Below, in pieces: positions 27,040 through 32,968 of a DNA stretch of 32,968 bases (its first letter is position 1; every line of letters begins with the position of its first letter). The notes beneath the pieces were generated by a model that worked only from the letters and a program-made list of their open reading frames with translations, did no database searches and was not told the origin of the DNA. Position numbers and translations under genes: made by a program. Location: positions 1 through 32,968 of the forward strand of contig JAEZPG010000046.1 in NCBI GenBank assembly GCA_023413555.1, in the 5' to 3' direction. The stretch is from Bacillota bacterium (lineage in GTDB: Bacteria > Bacillota > Clostridia > Lachnospirales > Lachnospiraceae).

Positions 27040-27060
27040 ACCACCCGCATAGCAGGTGGT
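27040..27060. repeat. Short hairpin ACCACC/GGTGGT
   Basis: Arms at 27040-27045 and 27055-27060 form a 6-bp stem, with two more G-C pairs inside (47-53, 48-52) after a one-base mismatch. It abuts the 25-bp palindrome. Similar GC-rich short hairpins occur at IS200/IS605 ends and REP elements, but no such transposase is visible. Confidence 0.5.
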
Positions 27061-27063
27061 TTA

Positions 27064-27117
27064 TTGTTTCGCACATCTCCATTTCTCCGTTGGGAGAAAT
27101 GGAGATGTGCGAAACAA
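27064..27117. repeat. Perfect 25-bp palindrome with GTTG loop
   Basis: Arms at 27064-27088 and 27093-27117 are perfect inverted copies (starting TTGTTTCGCACATCTCC) with a 4-nt loop GTTG (27089-27092). Such a long perfect stem is unusual outside terminators, attachment sites and mobile-element ends. No U-run follows on either strand. Confidence 0.85.
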
Positions 27118-27133
27118 GCTAAAGCCCATAATC

Positions 27134-27176
27134 AAATGGAGCATTAGCACAAATACTTTGTGCCAATGCTCCATTT
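27134..27176 (-). terminator. Long hairpin after the secreted protein gene, possible terminator
   Basis: Twenty-base arms (27134-27153 and 27157-27176) pair with a single A-C mismatch around a TAC loop. The hairpin begins 26 bp past the stop of the gene at 27202-28326, which is where a terminator would be expected. The following sequence on the minus strand (GATTATGG) has no clear U-run, so termination may be weak or the hairpin may stabilise the mRNA 3' end. Confidence 0.45.
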
Positions 27177-27201
27177 ACCTAACTAGGCAAAACTATCAAA
27201 T

Positions 27202-28326
27202 TTATTCACCAGTTGGAATTACTACATCTATTTCTACTGTTAGCGTATCACCAGCATTATTAGTATAAGTTATTGTAGCTTTTTCAGTTGCTCCAGGATT
27301 ATAATATGCTAAGAACTTTGTGTCAAATGTAATTATATTGTCTTCAACTGTTGCATCTGCCCACCAGCTTTCATATGCCTTTAATCCATCAAATGATCCT
27401 TTATTGGCTGAATTATAAACTTCTACAGAATCAATTGACTTTAGTCCAAGATCTCCTTCACCAGCTGTATACGAAATAGTACCAGCAGTTGTACCAGCGC
27501 TAAACTCTGGAGCAGCCTCAACAACAGGCTTAACTAACTCTACCATAGCATTGGTTCCTTCAACTATTTCTGGCACAACATCTGGAGTTACAAATGAATA
27601 CACTGCAGATATTTTAACACCACTTGGTAAAGCTGTCCAATTAGTGTTTGTATTAGCTTTACCTGTAAAAGTAAATGCTGATACTCCTCCTATATCGGTT
27701 ATATCATAATTAGCCGTTACATCATTATTTTCAGTCTCTCCAAGAGTTACTTCTGAACCTTCAATTGGTTCATAAGTTGCAGCTCCTAAATACAGGCCTA
27801 ATTCGGATTCTGTAGTTCCTAGTGCCATTTTTTGGGTTGTTGATGGAGTCATGGTTACATCATTTAAAGCTGCAGCAATAGTATCTTTATCAATAGCTGT
27901 ACTTCCGTCTGCAAGTGTACTAACTCCTGTAGCATCAGCTGGTACCGCTGCAAGATAAATTGCATAAGAATCTTTTTCGGCAGCTGTTACTTCAGCTTCA
28001 CTTGCCTTAAAGTCTATTTTATCAGTGTTTAAATCTTCCGCTTTAAGTGCTACTGTAACTAGCTTAGCTTTTGAACTCTTATTAACAATACCATATTTCT
28101 TTGAAATTACTTGCTCTGTTGATGTTCCATCGGCTACCTTAACTTCCAAACCATCTGGGTTGATAGCTGTAGTAAATTCAGTAGGTACAATAACAGACAG
28201 CTTATCAAATGAATAGATCGGTGCAGTACCCTCAGTTGAGTCTTCTGCAAATACAGACACTGGCATCGACATTACTACTAATCCTGCAGATAAACATCCT
28301 GCTAATACTCTTTTTAAATTTTTCAT
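27202..28326 (-). CDS. Secreted protein of unknown function
   Basis: The 374-residue product begins with a classical Sec signal peptide (positive 'MKNLKRVLAG', a hydrophobic core, then an Ala-x-Ala-like end 'VSVFA', cleavage near residue 27). The mature part is acidic and threonine/alanine rich with predicted beta strands ('KLSVIVPTEFTTAINPDGL', 'YSFVTPDVVPE', 'ISYTAGEGDLGLKSI'). I see no LPXTG sorting signal, SLH repeats or transmembrane anchor. The opening motif is common in secreted clostridial proteins of unknown role. The gene is 28 bp from its upstream neighbour and is probably co-transcribed with it. A strong AAGGAGG precedes the ATG. It could be a surface-filament subunit or a target of the adjacent glycosylation genes; both are speculation. 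Confidence 0.7.
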   Translation of the reverse strand: MKNLKRVLAGCLSAGLVVMSMPVSVFAEDSTEGTAPIYSFDKLSVIVPTEFTTAINPDGLEVKVADGTSTEQVISKKYGIVNKSSKAKLVTVALKAEDLNTDKIDFKASEAEVTAAEKDSYAIYLAAVPADATGVSTLADGSTAIDKDTIAAALNDVTMTPSTTQKMALGTTESELGLYLGAATYEPIEGSEVTLGETENNDVTANYDITDIGGVSAFTFTGKANTNTNWTALPSGVKISAVYSFVTPDVVPEIVEGTNAMVELVKPVVEAAPEFSAGTTAGTISYTAGEGDLGLKSIDSVEVYNSANKGSFDGLKAYESWWADATVEDNIITFDTKFLAYYNPGATEKATITYTNNAGDTLTVEIDVVIPTGE

Positions 28327-28354
28327 ATATTAACCTCCTTGTGTTATATGAATA

Positions 28355-28894
28355 TTACTTAAGGACCACAATTGTAATCATAAAACCAACAGTATTCATA
28401 TCCTTAAAGTCTTTATCCACAAAAGTATAGTCTACTCTTGCCTTATATGTACCGGCAGCTAAATCCTTTTCAAGGGTAATACCTTTAATTTTAGAACCAA
28501 CAGGAACATTTTTTGAAGAATAAACCTTCTCATTGGAATCGTCCAGAAATACATCAAAGTAGAATGTATTTTGGTTATTCTTTACATTCTCAACAAGTGC
28601 ATTAGGTGATTCAGCCTTTCCATTTGCAAATGTCCAAGTTGATGTCATGTTGCATTCAAACATTCCCTGTTCAACCTTATTAGAGGTATCCATAATCGAA
28701 TCTTTATTCTCCTCTGTGACAATACCTCTACCATTTGAAGCTATGTCAGCATCTGGAGCTTGCTTATTTACAAGCAATAACACCGTTACTACTGCAATTG
28801 CTGCTACAATAGCACCTACTCCAATAAAGATTTTCTTATGACTTGATATTTTGTTACTAGATACTTTTGCGTGAACATCTTCTGTTTTTCCCAT
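28355..28894 (-). CDS. Small membrane-anchored protein of unknown function
   Basis: The 179-residue product has a short basic cytoplasmic tail (residues 1-24), a single transmembrane segment (about 25-43, 'IFIGVGAIVAAIAVVTVLLL') and an extracellular domain of about 135 residues with beta-rich stretches ('FYFDVFLDDSNEKVYSS', 'GTYKARVDYTFVDKDF'). It has no signal-peptidase site or cysteine lipobox, so it is probably an N-in, C-out anchored protein. It pairs with the secreted protein directly downstream. I do not recognise a family. The ribosome binding site AAGGAAGGAA lies somewhat far (about 10 bp) from the ATG. Confidence 0.7.
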   Translation of the reverse strand: MGKTEDVHAKVSSNKISSHKKIFIGVGAIVAAIAVVTVLLLVNKQAPDADIASNGRGIVTEENKDSIMDTSNKVEQGMFECNMTSTWTFANGKAESPNALVENVKNNQNTFYFDVFLDDSNEKVYSSKNVPVGSKIKGITLEKDLAAGTYKARVDYTFVDKDFKDMNTVGFMITIVVLK

Positions 28895-29221
28895 AACTAC
28901 AATTATTCCTTCCTTACTTATTACCTAACCAATAGAAATCTTCTTCTAGATTTATATCGATTACTAAGTTAACTACAGAAAGCACTTTCTTTTTTGGCCA
29001 TCCATATCTCTTTAGTATAGTACTAACGATTTAACTTTACTTGATCAAATGAAGCTATTATTAATATCGGATAAAAATAACTTTATATTAGTTTTTTTTA
29101 CTCTTTTATTTGTTATTTTACTATTTATAATCAAATATTGTAATTATTATAGTGTTTTTTAAATATTTAAATATTTATAATAGAGTTTATAATAGAAATA
29201 TATTAATATGAAATATTATAA
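28895..29221. other. AT-rich intergenic region, no gene seen
   Basis: This stretch of about 330 bp is very AT-rich, particularly 29040-29220, and holds no ORF with a credible ribosome binding site. A -10-like TATACT reads on the minus strand at 29014-29019, but no good -35 box stands at the right distance. It presumably contains the promoter of the two genes to its left. I recognise no riboswitch. Confidence 0.5.
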
Positions 29222-29306
29222 TGGTCTCATAAATTAAGACACTTTTCGGACAAATTTTCATTTATCTGATATACTAAAATCAGTATAAAAGAAAGGATTT
29301 ATTGAC

Positions 29307-29519
29307 ATGGCCAGACAAAAAAGAAGTTTTAGTGCTAAGTTTAAATCAGACCTTGTAATACAGTTGCTTAAGGGAGAAAAGGATCTCAATACCCTTGCAA
29401 CCGAGTATAATATCCAACCAAATCTACTTCGTAATTGGAAGAAGGAATTCCTAAACAATGCTTCTATCGTCTTTGATGACAATCGAGAAGAAAACATGAT
29501 AGCGGATGCAACAGGTGAA
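29307..29519 (+). pseudogene. IS3-family OrfA fragment
   Basis: The intact part of OrfA covers about 65 residues with a helix-turn-helix of the HTH_Tnp_1 type; the ORF then runs into unrelated frame and stops at 29543. The usual leucine-zipper tail of OrfA proteins is lost. Confidence 0.8.
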
Positions 29520-29844
29520 GATATGTCCTTACTTACTCCGTAATACTGTTATAACTGCTCCGAATCAAGCATGGTCTATTAGTATTACATATATTCCAAT
29601 CAGACACGTATTTCTGTATCTGACCGCTGAAATCAACTGGAATAGCCGCTGTATTGTTGGCTGGGAAGTCGATAATGCACTTGATACTAGAATGATATCA
29701 ACTCCTTATGAACGGCCTTCAAAGTTGCCAAACCACATATCCCAAATTCAGATCAAAGTTGCCAGAGCCAAAATTAGACGAAATATCCGTACATACAACT
29801 TTGAGCGATGCCGTTCTGCACTTGAATATCAAACATCAGCTTAA
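29520..29844 (+). pseudogene. IS3-family OrfB (rve transposase) fragment
   Basis: The reading frame contains the start of the integrase core and the extreme C-terminus ('NFERCRSALEYQT') with the central catalytic region removed and one frameshift near 29715. The expected D-D-E set is therefore incomplete, and the first D is an S. Confidence 0.8.
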
Positions 29845-30046
29845 TGCTACCATCCGGCAATGTTTTTGCCTTATGTAGCTTAATGCATATAGGAATCTGG
29901 GAAGTGTTCCAAAATCCTCCCCATGATCCTTGTCACTTATCAACCATATCAGTTCATTATAAAAATCCTAGATTTATATCTTGATAACTGAACCACTATA
30001 GAATACCAAAAAGCTAATATAATTTTTAATTGTCATGGAGGAAAAT

Positions 30047-30982
30047 ATGGATTGTATTCAAAATAACTCAAAAACACCAGTACATGTGTTAGTATGGGGA
30101 ATTGGCTATGATTACACATGTATATACAATATGCTCAAATATGAAGAATTAAAGAATAATATCTACATCTCTGCAATGATAACTACTGATACTAAACCAT
30201 ATCAATTTATTGATGGGTATCCTTTAATTACACCAGATGAAATTGACTGTTACAAATATGATTGTATCATTGTTACTACAGGAGAATATTATAATGAAGT
30301 TAAATCGAAAATACTTTCTATGAATATAAAGGTTCCTATTATTGCAGGTGCTCTTTTCTCCAAGATACCTCATTTTGATTTTAAAGATTACTGGCGCTTG
30401 CTCTGTAATATTCCCAGTATTATAGCAAATAGGTGTCATGGAGGATTACTTTATCATGATTTCAAGCTACCTTTTAATAGTCCATTTATTAATAGTGCAA
30501 TTACTCCCAAATCATTCATTGATTTATTAACTAATTTTGACTCTTTTCTAGAATCAACTTTAGAAATTACTCATAACAAAACTCCAACTTCTTTTCTTGA
30601 GGGGAAAATAACTACCAATACATGCGATATACCTATAATTTTTCCTCATGACACTAAACCTACAGAGGTTCTTGAAAAATGGAATAGGCGTTTTAAGAGA
30701 ATTAATTCTGATAATCTTATTATTATTTTGTTTATGGACTGTGATGACTATAATCTAGCTTTACGTTTTTCGCAGCTTCCATTTAAAACGAAATACTGCC
30801 TATGTTCATATGATTATAATCTTCCATATGTCTACAATATTCATTACGATGAAACTAATTGGAAAAATCATATGGATTTTTGGACATATTTTCATCATAT
30901 TCTTCCAAGCAAAATGAACGGAGGAACGCCTCCCATTAATTGGCTCAGCTTACTTACAGGACAACCTTTCATGAGATATTAA
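30047..30982 (+). CDS. DUF1919-like protein with N-terminal Rossmann-like module
   Basis: The start is taken at the ATG at 30047 (311 residues), because GGAGG at 30038-30042 stands 4 bp upstream; an in-frame ATG at 30035 is less likely. Residues about 10-105 are a version of the recurrent module ('VHVLVWGIGYDYTCIYNML', then 'YDCIIVTTGEYYNEV'). The rest resembles DUF1919 (exopolysaccharide-cluster proteins): 'IPSIIANRCHGGLLYHDFKL' and 'PFINSAITPKSFIDLL' are the conserved parts. Function is unknown. It is the only intact plus-strand gene in the window, directly after an IS remnant, and could be a detached member of the glycan cluster. Confidence 0.72.
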   Translation: MDCIQNNSKTPVHVLVWGIGYDYTCIYNMLKYEELKNNIYISAMITTDTKPYQFIDGYPLITPDEIDCYKYDCIIVTTGEYYNEVKSKILSMNIKVPIIAGALFSKIPHFDFKDYWRLLCNIPSIIANRCHGGLLYHDFKLPFNSPFINSAITPKSFIDLLTNFDSFLESTLEITHNKTPTSFLEGKITTNTCDIPIIFPHDTKPTEVLEKWNRRFKRINSDNLIIILFMDCDDYNLALRFSQLPFKTKYCLCSYDYNLPYVYNIHYDETNWKNHMDFWTYFHHILPSKMNGGTPPINWLSLLTGQPFMRY

Positions 30983-31154
30983 ACAATATAGAAATTGAAT
31001 ATGTTTTACTAAATTAAGAAAATTATGAGATGATTAAGTTCCACCAATCAGATTTATGTGCAACCCCATTTCAGATTAGGGAGTTGTTAAAGGTTCTCCG
31101 AACTTCCCGAATCGAGTAGGAGGTAAATAATTAATTTATTTACCGTTCTCTCAC

Positions 31155-31186
31155 ACCACCACGCATGCCGTTCGGCACGTGGCGGT
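31155..31186 (-). ncRNA. Group II intron domain V, apparently intact
   Basis: On the minus strand the sequence folds as a 9-bp lower stem (ACCGCCACG paired with CGTGGTGGT, one G-U), a 2-nt bulge on the 3' side, a 4-bp upper stem TGCC/GGCA and a GAAC tetraloop. This is the usual domain V plan with a GC-rich catalytic lower stem (CGC within it). No base change breaks the fold. Confidence 0.8.
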
Positions 31187-31195
31187 TCAATAGAA

Positions 31196-32446
31196 TTACC
31201 TTACTTGTAAATATCGTTCGTTTAACGTTATAAATCCTTGTTCTCTAAGATATTTATTGGTAAGAGTTGTTGTTAGAATTGGGCTAATGGAGATTCTCCA
31301 GTAGCCTTTTCTTGTATTCGCATGTTCCCATGCTTTCCAATTCATCGTTCCTAGTTTTACTAGATTGTAGTGTTTCGTTTTAATCTTTTTCCACTGTTTT
31401 CAGTAGCAAAGTCATAAACGTCGGCTCAACCATTCATCAAGTTCTTTTAGACTACCTTTCATATCTGAAAGTTTAAAGTAACTTACCCACCCAACTATTA
31501 GTTGTTTAAGTTTCATTGCTCTATTTTCCATGCTCATTGCATTATTTCTTCCAGTAATGTCTTTGAGTTTGCCTTGTAATTTCTTGATTGATTTCGGATG
31601 AACCCTTATTCCCATTTTACCTTTCTTTAGATAAAAGCTGTATCCAAGATATTTAAGTTTCCATGGTCGGTCTACTTTGTTTCTCTCATTATTAACTTTG
31701 AGTTTTAAGTCCAGTACAATTAGAATTGTGATACTTCTCATAACTCGTTCTGAGGATTTCTTCGTTTTGACATACACATTACAAACATATACATAACGGC
31801 AGGATCTCAGTCCTCTTCTTTCTAGTTCCATATCCAATTCATTTAACATGATGTTACTTAGTAACGGTGATAGGTTCCCTCCTTGGGTACTCCTTAAATG
31901 GTTACACTCGTTAGTCCGTTTTCCATCACATCTGCATTCGGATACTTTCTTATCAATCCGATTACTCGTATATCTTTTATCTCATTATAGATCAGTCCGA
32001 CCAACTTATCATGATTTACCGTATCAAATCACTTTTCTAGGTCGATATACACTGCCCACCGATAGCCCTCATCCATGTATTATTAAATTACAGTATTGCT
32101 TGGTGTGCATTATGGTTTGGCCGAAACCCATATCTATTCTCTGAAACTTCTTCTCAAAGATTTGGGTTAGTACTTGCGATATTGCTTGTTGTATCACTCG
32201 GTCTACAGCTGTTGGTATTCCTAATGGTCTTGTTTTCCCATTATCTTTTGGTATTTCCACTCGTCTTACAGGGTTTGGTTTATAACTCCCGTTTATTATG
32301 GATTGTTTGAGTTCCTCGCCATACCTTCTAAGATATGGTAGAAGTTCATCTACTCCTATCTTGTCAATTCCATGATTTCCTTTATTCTGCTTAACAAGTT
32401 TAAAGGCTTCATTTAGGTTTTCATTACTAATGATTTTCTCTAACAA
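31196..32446 (-). pseudogene. Group II intron reverse transcriptase/maturase, multiply broken
   Basis: The N-terminal part (32446 to about 32069) is good RT: 'NENLNEAFKLVKQNKGNHGI', 'PVRRVEIPKDNGKTRPLGIP', 'VIQQAISQVL'. A frameshift or deletion precedes 'GYRWAVYIDLEK', followed by an in-frame stop where FF would be. A base is missing at 'GVPQGG', and the second part (31849-31412) reads 'CRYVYVCNVYVKTKKS' in place of 'CRYADDCNVYVKTKKS', so both catalytic aspartates are lost. It then continues through 'DRPWKLKYLGYSFY' and two further stops (TGA) to the maturase end 'ERYLQVR' at 31196. At least five inactivating lesions are visible. Confidence 0.9.
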
Positions 32447-32842
32447 TCCATCGTGATATTTACTTCTGGCGTTTTGTCTGTTTTCATCATCTCTTTGTTT
32501 CTTTCAAACTTTCAAAACCTCCTAATGCTCAGTCCTTCCCAATGGTTGTCGACTACCTTTGGTACTATGACCTCTGCCGACTCCTTAGAGTTCAGTCATA
32601 CATCACTGTATGAGTTGTTGCTTCAAAGTTCATTTTCACAACGTATCTCTTAGGCCTCCCAGGTAGGAAGACAATCTTTCTCTCCATCCATCCGCCACAT
32701 TTACATCTTTCGTTTTCGAGTAGTTATTGGACTTTGGTTTTCCATGTATCCTTATCCATAACTGTAGCCCGATGTGATGTCTGTTCGTCAGACCAGAGAT
32801 TTGCCTCCACCTTCCTTCAGATTCCGCCGCAAGGCGCACCAC

Positions 32843-32874
32843 AAAAAAAGAACCATCATTTCTGATGATTCTTC
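32843..32874 (-). terminator. Intrinsic terminator after the 23S rRNA gene
   Basis: On the minus strand an 11-bp stem AAGAATCATCA/TGATGGTTCTT with one G-U and a GAAA loop is followed by seven Ts. It stands about 50 bp past the 23S 3' end. The group II intron is inserted directly behind the U-run. Confidence 0.85.
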
Positions 32875-32920
32875 TCACTTCATATCTTCAAAACTACACA
32901 TTGTATCATCCATCATTTTT

Positions 32921-32968
32921 GATTAAGCCCTCGACCTATTAGTAACAATCAGCTACATATGTTGCCAT
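32921..32968 (-). rRNA. rrl: 23S rRNA, 3' end (partial)
   Basis: The minus strand of the right edge reads ACTAATAGGTCGAGGGCTTA near the 3' end, which is the highly conserved terminus of bacterial 23S rRNA. The rest of the gene is outside the window. No 5S rRNA follows in the 50 bp before the terminator. Confidence 0.9.

Larger units (their letters stand above)
29222..29844 (+). mobile_element. IS3-family insertion sequence, internally deleted
   Basis: The left end carries a candidate terminal inverted repeat beginning TGGTCTCATAAATTAAGACA (29222 onwards). It is followed by an OrfA start at 29307 (HTH_Tnp_1: 'KRSFSAKFKSDLVIQLLKG', 'LLRNWKKEFLNNAS') that stays good for about 65 codons. It then jumps to the transposase core of OrfB ('PYLLRN', 'NQAWSISITYIP', 'YLTAEINWNSRCIVGWE'), with a frameshift after 'TRMIST' that hides an 'AFKVAKPHIPNSDQ' stretch, and ends with 'TYNFERCRSALEYQTS'. 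The OrfA end, much of OrfB and the right terminal repeat are missing. The first catalytic aspartate (usually SIDIT) reads SISIT. The element is inactive. Confidence 0.85.
31111..32839 (-). mobile_element. Degenerate group II intron (class IIC type) after an rRNA terminator
   Basis: The 5' end begins GTGCGCC at 32839, on the minus strand and a few bases past the U-run of the terminator following the 23S gene. Class IIC introns characteristically insert behind intrinsic terminators. The 3' end has domains V (31155-31186) and VI, closing with CTCCTACTCGAT at 31111. The encoded RT is broken (see separate entry). The whole element is about 1.73 kb, close to full length for this class, so decay is by point mutation and small indels more than by large deletion. 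Confidence 0.85.

Noticed and set aside
29981..29993. A 13-base word TTGATAACTGAAC shared with the rRNA-type leader at 70-82 (minus strand)
   Set aside because: A 13-base match is expected by chance among all pairs in a window of this size, and the surroundings do not match.
31848..32144. 98-residue plus-strand ORF, and other ORFs opposite the intron and the glycosyltransferase genes
   Set aside because: They are reverse-frame shadows of the RT and enzyme genes, without ribosome binding sites or recognisable domains.
1..32968. CRISPR arrays, tRNA genes, plasmid or phage genes
   Set aside because: I saw no regular repeat-spacer pattern, no cloverleaf-like sequence and no phage structural or integrase genes. 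A dedicated scan for tRNAs would be more reliable than reading by eye.

Overview
The window looks like chromosome from a low-GC Gram-positive member of the Clostridia, most likely a Lachnospiraceae relative. The grounds are strong AGGAGG-type ribosome binding sites, sigma-A promoters, LicD and GT families typical of that group, a group IIC-type intron and an IS3-type remnant. The species cannot be named from this sequence. Almost everything is on the minus strand, so genes read from right to left.

Layout from right (upstream) to left (downstream). (1) 32921-32968 is the 3' end of a 23S rRNA, followed by an intrinsic terminator and a decayed group II intron (31111-32839). The intron's reverse transcriptase is riddled with stops and has lost its catalytic YADD box, but its domain V still folds. 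(2) 29222-30982 holds a deleted IS3-family element and the only convincing plus-strand gene, a DUF1919-like protein. (3) 27202-28894 encodes a membrane-anchored protein and a secreted protein, both of unknown function. (4) 26908-27176 is an unusually structured spacer with several inverted repeats, including a perfect 25-bp palindrome, and a probable promoter. (5) 1183-26863 is a run of 19 closely spaced minus-strand genes that looks like one long surface-glycan operon. (6) 436-1119 is an AIM24/TIGR00266-type gene with its own promoter and terminator. (7) 1-272 carries two near-consensus tandem promoters and a leader reading out of the left edge, most simply the promoter region of a second rRNA operon. 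The island therefore probably lies between two rRNA operons.

The glycan cluster combines GT2-type (GT-A) and GT4-type (GT-B) glycosyltransferases, two LicD phosphotransferase domains, two cytidylyltransferases (one fused to a Gfo/Idh oxidoreductase), a HAD-type hydrolase, a sugar isomerase-like TIM barrel, a TylF-like and another methyltransferase domain, a hexapeptide acetyltransferase and a CDP-glycerol-transferase-like protein with a possible propeller. Together they suggest a glycan carrying CDP-activated polyol- or choline-phosphate groups and O-methyl and O-acetyl decorations. No flippase, polymerase, ABC exporter or initiating phosphoglycosyl transferase is present in the window.

The most striking feature is a small Rossmann-like module of about 90-105 residues, marked by a hydrophobic strand and a [YFW]GxG-type turn. 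It is fused to twelve otherwise unrelated proteins here. It is N-terminal in the three GT-B enzymes, the TylF methyltransferase, the acetyltransferase and the DUF1919 protein, and C-terminal in the GT-A enzymes, the HAD protein, the LicD fusion and the TIM barrel. It may be a common docking or ligand-sensing domain that makes these enzymes a functional set; this is inference.
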